Shown here piece after piece: positions 50,750 through 59,535 of a stretch of DNA of 64,000 nt. This stretch comes from Embleya sp045207785 (GTDB taxonomy: Bacteria; Actinomycetota; Actinomycetes; Streptomycetales; Streptomycetaceae). The position numbers were made by a program, and so were the translations under genes. A model generated the notes under the pieces. It was not told the origin of the DNA and did no database searches. It worked only from the letters and a program-made list of their open reading frames with translations. How positions within the stretch are numbered: the first letter of the stretch is position 1; the number at the start of each line of letters is the position of its first letter. The DNA is taken from the NCBI RefSeq assembly GCF_045207785.1, contig NZ_CP108777.1:496001-560000 (forward strand), written 5' to 3'.

Positions 50750-51107
50750 CGGCGTTCGTCGGGCTCGGCTCGGCTCCCCGGGCCGGCAACGCGCATGTCG
50801 ATGGTCGGGCCCGACATGCGTACCTCCGGAGGCGTTCGGCGCGATCGGCGGATGGCGATCCGAAATCGGACCCTACGGGGGGCCGGGAGGTGCGTTCCGG
50901 GCCGGACGGCCCACATCACTCGAACGAGGACACAGGACACCCCGGACGCACCACGAGTCCGGCCACGCGTCTCGGTGTGACGCGGGTAACAGTCGCGGTC
51001 GGACCGATGAGATCGATCGTCGGCGATCGTCTACCACCACGAGACACAAGGAACCCGGCCGCGCGGGACACCCGAAGCCGGAACAACCACCACCGAAGGA
51101 GCACACC
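50750..51107. other. Gap upstream of the DHFR-family gene
   Basis: About 360 bp lying between the decayed caspase gene and the RibD/DHFR-like gene. No recognisable gene. The sequence up to 51107 should contain the promoter of the downstream gene; no clear operator was seen. Confidence 0.45.
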
Positions 51108-51659
51108 ATGGGCAAGATCAAGGTGCACGAGTTCACCACCCTCGACGGCGTGATCGACGCGCCGATGTGGACCATGGACTACGAGTTCACCGACGCGATG
51201 GGCGCGGCCATCGGCGGCTTCATGACCTCCTGCACGGCGATCCTCCTCGGACGCACCACCTACCAGGAGTTCGCCCCCGCCTGGTCCGTCCGCACCGTGG
51301 AGGACGACCCGGGCGCCCCGTTCTTCAACGACACCCCCAAGTACGTCGTCTCCTCCACCCTCGAACACGCCGACTGGAACAACTCCACCGTCCTCGGCGG
51401 ATACGACGCCGACGCCATCCGCCGCTTCAAGGACGGCATCGACGGAGACATCTACATCAGCGGCAGTGGCACCCTCGTACGCGCCCTCCTCGCCGACGGC
51501 CTCGTCGACGAACTCCACCTGTTCGTCTACCCCCTCGCCGTCGGCACCGGCCCGCGCCTCTTCCCCGAAGGCGCGCCCAAGACCACACTCGCCCTCGCCG
51601 CGACCGAAGCCATCGACAACGGCGTCGTCCACCTCACCTACACGCCCGCGGCGCGCTGA
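51108..51659 (+). CDS. Dihydrofolate reductase family (RibD C-terminal-like) protein
   Basis: 183 residues, ATG 51108 after AAGGAG. KVHEFTTLDGVIDAP, ILLGRTTYQEFAPAW, YISGSGTLVRALLADGLVDELHLFVYP and GTGPRLFPEG follow the RibD_C/YyaP-type NADPH reductase family rather than true FolA. Cytoplasmic; substrate unknown. It stands alone. Confidence 0.9.
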   Translation: MGKIKVHEFTTLDGVIDAPMWTMDYEFTDAMGAAIGGFMTSCTAILLGRTTYQEFAPAWSVRTVEDDPGAPFFNDTPKYVVSSTLEHADWNNSTVLGGYDADAIRRFKDGIDGDIYISGSGTLVRALLADGLVDELHLFVYPLAVGTGPRLFPEGAPKTTLALAATEAIDNGVVHLTYTPAAR

Positions 51660-51729
51660 GCCGACCGACATACCGCGGCGCGCACGGGCGCTCGCGGCCT
51701 GCCGAACAACCGCCCGCGGCAGGCGGGCC

Positions 51730-52191
51730 TCAGGGAACGGTCGGTTCGCGCCGAGGCGCCGCAATGGGTGGCCCGGTCGGCCCGTGCTCCGACAGGTCGC
51801 CGGCGTTCGGCGCGGATGGTGTCGCGCCGGACGCTTGGCCGAAGCATTCCGATCTGCCGCCGATGGTGTGCTTGCTGTCCAGATCGTCGATCACGGACAG
51901 TTCGGCGGGGATCAGGAGGTAGGTGGGAAGACCCACGAGAAGGGCGAGCCACCACGCGAACCTTCGCCGGCCCGCGCGTCCGGCGCGGCTCGGCCAGATC
52001 CAACCGACGAAGAAGAGCACGAGACCCAGCAGGCCGCACATCAGCGCGGCGAGCACAAGAGTCCACTCCCGAGTGGGCACGCTCTCGAACGGACACCGCA
52101 CGTCGGCCACTTCCGCGAACAGGACGAAAGCCGTCGTCCCGCCCGCCGTCAGGGCGGCCGAACACCACATCATGCTTTCCCGGATGTCCAC
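51730..52191 (-). CDS. Hypothetical membrane protein
   Basis: 153 residues from GTG 52191 with GGGGGAAAC upstream. Three TM segments (CSAALTAGGTTAFVLFAEV, WTLVLAALMCGLLGLVLFFVGWI and RFAWWLALLVGLPTYLLI). A paired-cysteine loop (DVRCPFE between TM1 and TM2 and SECFG at the C-terminal side) may form an extracytoplasmic disulfide. No family recognised. Confidence 0.7.
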   Translation of the reverse strand: MDIRESMMWCSAALTAGGTTAFVLFAEVADVRCPFESVPTREWTLVLAALMCGLLGLVLFFVGWIWPSRAGRAGRRRFAWWLALLVGLPTYLLIPAELSVIDDLDSKHTIGGRSECFGQASGATPSAPNAGDLSEHGPTGPPIAAPRREPTVP

Positions 52192-52504
52192 GTTTCCCCC
52201 ACCCGCGCGTCTCCCCCGACCGTCCGGCAACGCCGGGCCCGACCGCCCATCACTCCTTGGACGCGGCAGGCTCCGATCGGTTCCAGGGACGACGCGCCTG
52301 GCGCGCGGTGCGACTTGGACCACGAGTGTCGGAGGGCGCGGCCGGGCGCGGCCCCGTACATCACCCGCTATCACCTGCTATCACCCGCCGCCGCGACGCC
52401 GCGGAGTTCGCGCAACCGACTGGTCGACGCCCGGCAAGTCCGACTAACGTCGCATTCGGCACACCCGGGGAGACGGGTCGGGACCACGAGCGAGGGCGGC
52501 GACG
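52192..52504. other. Gap between the membrane protein and the methyltransferase
   Basis: About 313 bp. Contains a short direct repeat of CACCCGCTATCAC/CACCTGCTATCAC at about 52367-52391. It should hold both divergent promoters. No gene was recognised. Confidence 0.45.
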
Positions 52505-53218
52505 ATGAGTCACGAGAGCGCGGAGCGGGCGACCGAGGCGGCGCGGCGCTACTACGGCACGAGCGACGTCGACGGCTTCTACGACGCGGTATGGGGCGGT
52601 GAGGACATCCACACCGGCGTGTATGCCCACGCGCACGAGCCGGTCGCGGTCGCCTCCCGGCGCATCAGCGAGACGCAGAACGAGCGGCACCGAAGGACCA
52701 ATGCCGAGCGCGGCCTGGATGCGCTCATCGAAGTCGTCACCGGATCCTTCCAGGACATCCCCTACCCCGCCGGGCACTTCGACGTCGTGTGGTCACAAGA
52801 GGCCTTCTGCCACAGCGGCGACCGGAAGGAACTCCTGGGCGAGGCCGTCCGCGTCCTCGACCCCGAGGGGGACCTGGTCTTCACCGATCTGATGACGGCC
52901 GACGACACCCCCGCCGACGCAGTGCACGATGTCCTGGCCCGCCTCGGGGTGGAGGAGTTCGCCACACCGACCTTCTACCGGCGCCGGATCACCGAACTCG
53001 GCCTGACCCACGTCGACTTCGACGACCGCAGCGATCAACTGCTCACCCACTACCTGCGCCTCACCGAGGAGACGGCGCGACGCGCGGCGGAGCTCCGCGA
53101 CGTCATCAGCCCCGCCTACCTGGAGAGCCTCCAGGAGAACCTGCCCCTGTGGGTGAACGCCTGCCGAAGCGGCCGCATGAGCTGGGGAATCTTCCACTGC
53201 CGCCGCGCCACCCGTTGA
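52505..53218 (+). CDS. SAM methyltransferase-like protein lacking the SAM-binding motif I
   Basis: 237 residues, otherwise a close match to sarcosine/dimethylglycine-type N-methyltransferases: YYGTSDVDGFYDAVWGGEDI, EPVAVASRRI, SETQNERHRRTNAERGL, FDVVWSQEAFCHSGDR, MSWGIFHC. Between SRRI and SETQNE about 40 residues are missing, exactly the VLDLGAGYGG SAM-binding loop and the next strand. The reading frame is kept. The protein probably cannot bind SAM normally and may be inactive or repurposed. Confidence 0.85.
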   Translation: MSHESAERATEAARRYYGTSDVDGFYDAVWGGEDIHTGVYAHAHEPVAVASRRISETQNERHRRTNAERGLDALIEVVTGSFQDIPYPAGHFDVVWSQEAFCHSGDRKELLGEAVRVLDPEGDLVFTDLMTADDTPADAVHDVLARLGVEEFATPTFYRRRITELGLTHVDFDDRSDQLLTHYLRLTEETARRAAELRDVISPAYLESLQENLPLWVNACRSGRMSWGIFHCRRATR

Positions 53219-53458
53219 CTCGGAGGGGGCGGACCGCCGACACATCAAGCGCCGAACGACGCCGACCCGTGATTCACGACCCGGCCCAGGCGAGCAGGAA
53301 GCCACGACCGCCGGATCCCGGCAGAACGGGGCCGGCACCCGGGCACCCGCGAGGCGCGGTGGGGCTTCGTCGCCCGCTTGCGCGAGCGGCGGTGTCGACG
53401 GTGGTCGGAAGTCGCCGCGGAGGCCGACTCGGAAGTCGGCTCAGAAGTTGACTCAGAA

Positions 53459-53902
53459 TCAGAAGTTGACGTCGATCGCGATGTTGCCCGTGCCCACGTC
53501 GCAGACGAACCATTTGCCGTTCTCCCGGCGCAGATCGACGGAATAGGGAGAGGGAGTACCGTCCGCCCCGGTGACCTTGACGTTCACGGTGGCCGAATCG
53601 TCGGTCTGGGTGGAACTGACCAGCGAGAACCCGAATCCGGCACCCTCACCGCTCAACACCTGCCGGGCGTCCGCGACGCGCGCACCGCCGCAGGCACCGT
53701 GGAACGCGGCGGTGGAACCACCGTCGGCGACCGCGTGCAGGTAGCCCCGCGTGGCGTCGTGCACCGGACCGTCGAACATGGCCCCCTCCGACACCGAACA
53801 CGACACGGCCGCCAGGGCCGCGAGAACCCATGGGACTCCAAGCACCGCCCGCGACACCGGTGTTCGCCCAACGACGCCACGCTCCACGGTCCCCCCGCTC
53901 AT
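53459..53902 (-). CDS. Putative lipoprotein with NTF2/DUF4878-like domain
   Basis: 147 residues from ATG 53902. N-terminal basic region, hydrophobic stretch VPWVLAALAAVSC with a weak lipobox (AVSC), then YLHAVADGGSTAAFHGACGGA and DLRRENGKWFVCDVG, as in small secreted proteins with an NTF2-like domain. Two cysteines (GACGG and FVCDVG) could pair outside the cell. Function unknown. Confidence 0.7.
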   Translation of the reverse strand: MSGGTVERGVVGRTPVSRAVLGVPWVLAALAAVSCSVSEGAMFDGPVHDATRGYLHAVADGGSTAAFHGACGGARVADARQVLSGEGAGFGFSLVSSTQTDDSATVNVKVTGADGTPSPYSVDLRRENGKWFVCDVGTGNIAIDVNF

Positions 53903-54034
53903 CCGTACGACGGGTGGAGCGTAGCGCGGGCCACCGAAGGATGGCGGCACATCGCCCGACCACGGCAACTCGCCCACGAATACGGCCTCGCCGCCAAGCA
54001 CGATGCCCCGCGCGGCCGCGCGGACGACCCGCGC

Positions 54035-54619
54035 TCAGCGGGGCGCGCGCCCGATCAGACCGAGCAGACGGTCTTGGAGAGGGGCGTCCACAGGGACCTT
54101 CACCTCGGGCCCGAACACCTCCACGCCCGGGCCGAACGCGCCGGGCGTTCGATACTTCTCCATCAGGTCGGCCGGGATCGCGGCGGTCGTGGACCACAGG
54201 CGCGTGACGTCCTCAGGGTCCATCGTGTCGTCCTGTCCGGTGGCCCTGGCGAGGTCCCACCCGTGAAGGACGAGGTCGTCACCGACGACCTCGTCGATCT
54301 GCCGCTCGACCGTCATACGGCCGAGCGGGGTGTCGCATTCGGCTCCGGCGAGGTCGGGATCGTCGAGAACGGCCTGCACGTCGGCCCGAACCGCTCGGAA
54401 GGCGGCCAGGGGGTCCTCGCCCACCGACGCGGCCGGGCCGGGCTCGCGGTCGAGGGGCCGCAGCATGTAGCCGTGCATGGCGACGATGTGGTCGACGACG
54501 TCCCGAGCATTCCACGCCTCGCAGGGCGAGGGGTTCGACCATTGCTCGGGTCGCACGGCGGCGATCTTGCGTTCGAACGCGTCCGCGCGCCTGCGGTAGC
54601 GATCGGCGATCTCGGTCAT
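54035..54619 (-). CDS. TIGR03086 family metal-binding (DinB/maleylpyruvate isomerase-fold) protein
   Basis: 194 residues. WSNPSPCEAWNARDVVDHIVAMHGYML is the family signature with its first His ligand; LVLHGWDLARATGQD supplies the other. The DinB-like four-helix fold binds a divalent metal and often uses mycothiol in actinomycetes. It is upstream of the lipoprotein gene on the same strand. Confidence 0.9.
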   Translation of the reverse strand: MTEIADRYRRRADAFERKIAAVRPEQWSNPSPCEAWNARDVVDHIVAMHGYMLRPLDREPGPAASVGEDPLAAFRAVRADVQAVLDDPDLAGAECDTPLGRMTVERQIDEVVGDDLVLHGWDLARATGQDDTMDPEDVTRLWSTTAAIPADLMEKYRTPGAFGPGVEVFGPEVKVPVDAPLQDRLLGLIGRAPR

Positions 54620-54859
54620 GGCTTCGACCTTCCCGGTATGCGACAGCGTACGGATCTACGGACTCCGACCGTGCCCGAAACTCATCGCAACACCTCGTCG
54701 GACTCGTCGGGGTCGTCGGACTCGTCGACCGGCGGCGTACCGTGGCGGCACATCGCGGGCGGCGGGTGCGCGAGTGCGGCGCGAGTGCGGCGGGTGCGGC
54801 GGGCAACATTTGCGGCGCACTTTTCTGTTATCGCACCCCCCGCCGAACAGTCTCCCCCT

Positions 54860-56503
54860 ATGGACGGGACAGGCGAGGACCCAGAAGGAGAGTGCACGGA
54901 CTTGGGCGCGAGCGGGAAACACGACAGTGCGGTGGTCGAGGCGGCACGTCGGGGCGACCAGCGGGCGCAGGACGAGCTCGTCGCCGCGTATCTGCCGCTC
55001 GTGTACAACATCGTGGGCCGGGCGCTGAACAGGCACGCCGACGTCGACGACGTGGTGCAGGAGACCATGATCCGCGCGCTCGGCGGTCTGGGGTCCCTGG
55101 GTGACCCGGAAAGTTTCCGGTCCTGGTTGGTGGCCATCACGATGAACCAGATACGCGGCCACTGGCAGACGCGCGGTGCGGTGCCGGCCGGTTCCGGTCT
55201 GCAGGACGCGTACGACGTGGCCGACCCGGGTTCGGACTTCGTGGACCTGACGATCGTGCGGCTGGGTCTGGAGGGTCAGCGGCGGGAGGTGGCCGAGGCC
55301 ACCCGCTGGCTGGACGCCGACGATCGCGCGCTGCTGGCGATGTGGTGGCTGGAGGCGGCGGGCGAGTTGGAGCGGGCGGAGATGGCCGCCGCGCTGGAGC
55401 TGTCGCCGCAACACACCGCGGTGCGGGTGCAGCGGATGAAGGCGCAGCTGGAGACCGCCCGGGTGGTGGTGCGGGCGCTGGCCGCGGTGCCGCGTTGTGT
55501 GTTGCTGGACGATGTGATCGCGGCCTGGGACGGCGTCCCGTCGGCGCTGTGGCGCAAGCGGGTCGCGCGGCACGCGCGGGACTGCACGGTCTGTTCGGGT
55601 CTGGGAGCGGGCCTGGTGCCCGCCGAGCGGCTGCTGGCGGGCCTGGCCCTGGTACCGGTGGCCGAGGCGCTGCGGGGTCTCGCGGGGGCCGCCGCGCTCG
55701 GGGGCGCCGGAGCGCCCGGGGAGACGGCCGCCTTCGACATGGCGGGCGGTGGCCGGCTGCACGACGGTCGGCGCCGCCGAATACGGAGGCGGCGCCGTAC
55801 GACCGCCCTGGCCGTCCTCGCCCTCCTCGTCGCGGGAGGCACGGTCGCCGGAATCGCCATCCTGTCACCGGACGAGGAACGGGACCCGGTGTGGACGGCC
55901 TCCGCCACCGAATCGGAGTCCGCGACGCCTTCGACACCCGCCGTCTTCGCCTCGCCCACGGGCTCGGCGTCCCCCTCTCCCCCGCGCACCGAGTCCGCCT
56001 CGCCGAGCGCCGGCGCGTCAGTCGGCGCGTCGCCCTCGAAGTCCCCTCCGGCGCCGACCACCACCAAGCCGGCTCCGACCCCGTCGAAGCAGCCGCCGAC
56101 CACGCGTCGGCCCACGACCACGGCCATTCCCGCGGGCACCCCGGCCGAGAAGGTCCTGGCGATCACCAACGCCGAGCGGGCCAAGGCCGGGTGCGGCGCG
56201 CTGACCCTCGACTCCCGCCTCACCCGCGCCGCCCAGCTGCACAGCGAGGACATGTCGGCCAACGGCTACTTCTCCCACACCAGCCAGGATGGCCGAACCT
56301 TCGTCGACAGGGTCCGCGCCCAGGGCTTCACCACGCCCGGCGCCGAGAACATCGCCCGCGGCCAGTCCTCCCCCGAGCAGGTGATGAACTCCTGGATGAA
56401 CTCGCAGGGCCACCGCGACAACATCCTCAACTGCTCCCTGACCAAGATGGGCCTGGGCGTGGTCACCAAGGACTGGACCTGGACCCAGGTGTTCGGCTTC
56501 TGA
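54860..56503 (+). CDS. Sigma factor-zinc finger-TM-CAP domain fusion protein
   Basis: 547 residues from ATG 54860; a TTG at 54902 after GAAGGAG is an alternative. Order: ECF sigma2 (about 22-105, DVDDVVQETMIRALGG), sigma4 (about 150-190), anti-sigma-type HxxxCxxC zinc motif RHARDCTVC at about 236-244, one TM segment about 315-335, a Ser/Thr/Pro linker, and an extracytoplasmic CAP/SCP-PR1 domain (about 427-547, NAERAKAGCGALTLD, LHSEDMSANGYFSHTS, NSQGHRDNILNC). Sigma factor, anti-sigma module and outer sensor-like domain are in one chain. Membrane-tethered fused ECFs are known in actinobacteria. Confidence 0.88.
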   Translation: MDGTGEDPEGECTDLGASGKHDSAVVEAARRGDQRAQDELVAAYLPLVYNIVGRALNRHADVDDVVQETMIRALGGLGSLGDPESFRSWLVAITMNQIRGHWQTRGAVPAGSGLQDAYDVADPGSDFVDLTIVRLGLEGQRREVAEATRWLDADDRALLAMWWLEAAGELERAEMAAALELSPQHTAVRVQRMKAQLETARVVVRALAAVPRCVLLDDVIAAWDGVPSALWRKRVARHARDCTVCSGLGAGLVPAERLLAGLALVPVAEALRGLAGAAALGGAGAPGETAAFDMAGGGRLHDGRRRRIRRRRRTTALAVLALLVAGGTVAGIAILSPDEERDPVWTASATESESATPSTPAVFASPTGSASPSPPRTESASPSAGASVGASPSKSPPAPTTTKPAPTPSKQPPTTRRPTTTAIPAGTPAEKVLAITNAERAKAGCGALTLDSRLTRAAQLHSEDMSANGYFSHTSQDGRTFVDRVRAQGFTTPGAENIARGQSSPEQVMNSWMNSQGHRDNILNCSLTKMGLGVVTKDWTWTQVFGF

Positions 56504-56572
56504 GTGCTGCGCCTAGGAGCCCGCGGTGGCCGTCGAGGGGCGCAACGCCCGCGCCCACGCGGGTCGGGGTGG

Positions 56573-57064
56573 TCACGGGATCGCCTCCGCGGGGCCGTCG
56601 TCGTCCGGATCCTCGACGGCCGCGTCGCCGACCCGGTCGCGTGGCTCCGAATGCGGGCCCAGGGTGAACAGGTCCGCGGTCCCGGTGATTTCGAGGACGC
56701 GGCGGACCCAATCGCCCGGCGCGAGGCCGAGCGAGGTGCCGTGCACCAGGGCTCGGGTGCGCGCGTACAGCAGGGCGTGCACGGCGGTGCTGTCGCAGAA
56801 CGTCACCCGGTCCATGTCCACGTGTACGCGCCCCGCACCGCTGTCGAACACCTCGTCCAGGGCGCGGCGCAAGCGCGGCGCGGTGTCCAGGTCGATCTCC
56901 CCACAGACCTGGAGCCTGGCCACATCGCCGTCGACGGCTGCTCGCAGCCGCAGGTAGGGCCGCCGCACGATCGGAAGGCGACGGCGGCGTTCCGGCCGCG
57001 GCGGCGGCGCGTGCGGTGGCGCGTTGCCGCGGCGCTCGAGCCGGGGACGCGGTCGTCGAGACAT
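56573..57064 (-). CDS. STAS-domain anti-anti-sigma factor-like protein
   Basis: 163 residues from ATG 57064 after GAGGGAG. An Arg-rich leader of about 35 residues precedes a STAS fold: VARLQVCGEIDLDTAPRLRRAL, GRVHVDMDRVTFCDSTAVHALL with the phospho-acceptor Ser in the CDST motif. Such proteins sequester or recruit an anti-sigma kinase. It is divergent to a winged-helix gene. Confidence 0.9.
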   Translation of the reverse strand: MSRRPRPRLERRGNAPPHAPPPRPERRRRLPIVRRPYLRLRAAVDGDVARLQVCGEIDLDTAPRLRRALDEVFDSGAGRVHVDMDRVTFCDSTAVHALLYARTRALVHGTSLGLAPGDWVRRVLEITGTADLFTLGPHSEPRDRVGDAAVEDPDDDGPAEAIP

Positions 57065-57193
57065 GTCCGACTCCCTCAAGTACCGGGTGGGACGGGGGCT
57101 CCATCTACCTGCATCGACCGGGTTGCTACTGCTCTCAGGATCGATCGCCGTCGAACATACGTCAAGTAATTCAGGAAGCATAATTCAGTTGTT

Positions 57194-57221
57194 TTGTTGC
57201 CGGAATGACTGAGCCTACGAT
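57194..57221 (+). promoter_or_regulatory. Predicted promoter, leaderless transcript
   Basis: TTGTTG (57194-57199), 16-bp spacer, TACGAT (57216-57221). The ATG of the winged-helix gene starts 6 nt after the -10 box, so transcription should begin at the start codon. Two TAATTCAG direct repeats (57166-57173 and 57180-57188 region) just upstream may be regulator sites; this stretch is unusually AT-rich. Confidence 0.6.
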
Positions 57222-57227
57222 GGGGGC

Positions 57228-57605
57228 ATGAGTGAATCGGACGCCGCCCGTCCCTCATGGACGTTCTTCACCAACCACGCGCGCGTGCTCGCGGCGATCG
57301 CCCGCGACCCGGAGGTACGGGTGCGCGACATCGCCGCCACCTGCCTGCTCACCGAGCGCGCCGTCCAAGGCATCCTCACCGACCTGGAGGACGCCGGTTA
57401 CCTGACCCGGACCCGGATCGGGCGCCGCAACGCCTACCACGTCACCTCCGGCACGGTGGTACGACACCCGGCCGACCTGGGCCGGGCCGTCGCGGACGCC
57501 CTCGACCTGCCCGACGCCGGCGCCGCCACGAACGACGCCGAAGGCGACAAGAACGACACCGGCGTCGATGTCGACGCCGACGCGTCGGCGGAACGAGGGC
57601 GCTGA
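57228..57605 (+). CDS. Winged-helix DNA-binding protein
   Basis: 125 residues. TFFTNHARVLAAIARDPEVRVRDIAATCLLTERAVQGILTD and YLTRTRIGRRNAYHV make a MarR/ArsR-type winged helix without extra domains; the tail is acidic. Divergent to a STAS gene, so it may regulate it. It converges on the iron-containing enzyme gene. Confidence 0.88.
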   Translation: MSESDAARPSWTFFTNHARVLAAIARDPEVRVRDIAATCLLTERAVQGILTDLEDAGYLTRTRIGRRNAYHVTSGTVVRHPADLGRAVADALDLPDAGAATNDAEGDKNDTGVDVDADASAERGR

Positions 57606-57637
57606 CCCCACCCTGCCGACCGCGAGTCGCCGCCGCC

Positions 57638-58657
57638 TCACGGCCCGACGGGTGCGGCCGAAGCATGCCCGCTCGGCCCTGCCGGCAACGAGCTGCGGCC
57701 GGCCTCCCAGGCGGTCAGCAGGTGCGCGGCGAGGCGGTCCTCGACGAGTTCGCCGGCGCGAATCCCGAAGACCACGTCGCGCTCCAGGGACGGCTCCTCG
57801 CGCGTCATCGCGCCCAGCACGTCCCGACGTACGAGTTGCTCGTGGACCGCGTCCGCTTCGACGTGTTCGGTGTAGAAGAAGGCGCAGGCCGGGTCCCGCA
57901 CCTCCAGGCGTTCCAGGGCCCTCGCCAGGCGGGCCGAGTTCGGCGACGAGCCGATCTCGATGGCCGCGAACTGCCCCACGGCCATGGCCCGGTGCTGTCG
58001 ATGCAGGCCGAACAGGGACATCAGGTCGACCACGGCGAGCATGGGTGCCGGCACCCGGTCGAGGTAGTGGCCGTAGGTCGGGTCCAGTCCCAGGCCGCGC
58101 ATGAGGTCCGCGAACAGGTGCGCGTGCATGCGCTCGGCCCGGCCGCCCCCGTACTCGTCGAACTCCACCGCGACCATCCCCGCCTTGGCCCGGCCGGTCA
58201 GCCGCGGCAGGAGCCATGCCTGCGGGTCGGCCTCCTTGAGGTGGTAGAGCGAACGGTGCACGACGTACTCCCGGAACTGGTCCAGATCGCCACGCTCCAG
58301 CAGGTGATGCGACACGCCCGTCCCGTCGAGCGGCTCGACCAGCAACGGCGCGAGGGCGGCGTCCACGTCGCAGTCGGTGTCCACCTCGGCGCGCAGGCCG
58401 CGTAGGAACACGGCCTCCAGTTCGGCGCGCAGACGCAGCAGGTCCGGGTCCCATTCCCAGCCGGGGTCCACCTGCGCGAACCCCCGGTAGTGCAGTTCGT
58501 AGCAGACGTACAGGGCGAGCTGGAGATCCTCGCCGAACGCGTCCGCATCGGCCGACGGGGCGGCGATCTCGAGGCCGACCCCGGGCGGGTGGCGCAGGGC
58601 GGTGAGCACGGCCTCGGACAGCGGACCGCGTCCGTTGGGCAGGTCCGGCTCGGTCAT
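57638..58657 (-). CDS. Iron-containing redox enzyme family protein (heme-oxygenase-like fold)
   Basis: 339 residues. The all-helical HDO-type pattern is seen in FREYVVHRSLYHLKEADPQAWLL, EFDEYGGGRAERMHAHLFADLM (Glu/His ligands) and YTEHVEADAVHEQ (His, Glu, His). Non-heme di-iron HDO enzymes oxidise small substrates such as amino or fatty acids. It is followed by CDGSH and HemK2-type genes on the same strand, a set frequently conserved together in actinomycetes. Confidence 0.9.
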   Translation of the reverse strand: MTEPDLPNGRGPLSEAVLTALRHPPGVGLEIAAPSADADAFGEDLQLALYVCYELHYRGFAQVDPGWEWDPDLLRLRAELEAVFLRGLRAEVDTDCDVDAALAPLLVEPLDGTGVSHHLLERGDLDQFREYVVHRSLYHLKEADPQAWLLPRLTGRAKAGMVAVEFDEYGGGRAERMHAHLFADLMRGLGLDPTYGHYLDRVPAPMLAVVDLMSLFGLHRQHRAMAVGQFAAIEIGSSPNSARLARALERLEVRDPACAFFYTEHVEADAVHEQLVRRDVLGAMTREEPSLERDVVFGIRAGELVEDRLAAHLLTAWEAGRSSLPAGPSGHASAAPVGP

Positions 58658-58670
58658 GGCTCCTCCTCCG

Positions 58671-58898
58671 TCACCGGGTGGTGCCGGCGGGCACCACGGA
58701 CGGTTCCCGGTGGGCGCGGTGGCTGGTGTCGCACCAGGGCGGACGTCGGGTTCGGCGGCAGGTACACAGCGCCACGACCGAGCGGTCGGAACACGCCGTG
58801 CTCCCGTCGGCGAGTTCGACCTCCACCGGTCCCTCGATCAGGACCGGTCCGCCCGGGACGACCTCGACCCGTCGGGGTTCACCGTTGCGCGTCGCCAC
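58671..58898 (-). CDS. CDGSH-type iron-sulfur protein
   Basis: 75 residues from GTG 58898. CTCRRTRRPPWCDTSH is the C-x-C-x(8)-C-D-x-S-H cluster motif (CDTSH here instead of CDGSH), which binds a [2Fe-2S] cluster with one His ligand. Its start overlaps the 3' end of the HemK2-type gene by 20 nt and its stop lies 13 bp from the HDO start. Probable electron donor or sensor for the neighbouring enzyme. Confidence 0.93.
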   Translation of the reverse strand: MATRNGEPRRVEVVPGGPVLIEGPVEVELADGSTACSDRSVVALCTCRRTRRPPWCDTSHRAHREPSVVPAGTTR

Positions 58899-59535
58899 GG
58901 ATGACCACCAACTCCTCTTCGCGACAGCCCGGCGCCACCAGGCCGCGCTCCTCCAGGAAGGCGGCTCGCTCGCGCAGCACCGGACCGAAGGGCGTTCGCC
59001 TGCGGGCAACGACCTGCGCGTGCAGGCCGACGGATTCGAGCAGCCCCAACGTCGCGCCCACCCCGCACAACACGGAGTGCACGACCAGAAGCGATCCGCC
59101 GGCGTTCAGGAACCCGGGGATCTGTGCGCACAGTCGATCGAGGACGAACCTGCCGTCCGTGCCGGCGTCCCACGCCCGGGAACTCCCACGCGGGGGCATG
59201 TTCTCCTCGGGTGCCGGCACGTAGGGCGGGTTCGCGAGGACCACGTCGAACGTTCGACCGACCACCGGGTCCAAGAGGTCACCGCACAGCACCGCCACCC
59301 GACGCCGCCGCCACGCGCTGTTGACCCTGGCCGTCCACACGGCCTGGCGCGAGACGTCCACGGCGGTCACCTCGCAGTTCCCGGACGCGGCCGCGGCGAG
59401 CGCCACAGCGCCGGTTCCGGTGCCGACGTCGAGTACCCGGCCCGCGCCGTGCAGACCCTGCTCCACGAACGCGGTCGCCAAGAGCCTGGTATCGGCCTGG
59501 GGACGATATGTCCCCGGCAGCCTCAGCAGTCTCAT
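58879..59535 (-). CDS. HemK2/MTQ2-type protein methyltransferase
   Basis: 218 residues from ATG 59535 (an upstream start at 59574 would add 13). Motif I VLDVGTGTGAVALAAA and the substrate-binding NPPY (VVLANPPYVPAPEEN) define N5-glutamine/HemK2-like methyltransferases. First gene of a three-gene unit with CDGSH and HDO proteins. The methylation target is unknown; a modified Gln/Lys on a partner protein is an inference. Confidence 0.9.
   Translation of the reverse strand: MRLLRLPGTYRPQADTRLLATAFVEQGLHGAGRVLDVGTGTGAVALAAAASGNCEVTAVDVSRQAVWTARVNSAWRRRRVAVLCGDLLDPVVGRTFDVVLANPPYVPAPEENMPPRGSSRAWDAGTDGRFVLDRLCAQIPGFLNAGGSLLVVHSVLCGVGATLGLLESVGLHAQVVARRRTPFGPVLRERAAFLEERGLVAPGCREEELVVIRGDAQR

Noticed and set aside
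10961..51659. Two genes called dihydrofolate reductase as a duplication
   Set aside because: The 10961 gene is true FolA (Met20-type loop, GRKTW). The 51108 gene belongs to the RibD_C-like family and is not a paralogue in function.
57151..57166. Possible second LexA box (TCGAACATACGTCA) upstream of the STAS gene
   Set aside because: Only the left half-site fits; the right half GTCA does not match GTTCGA, so it was not listed.
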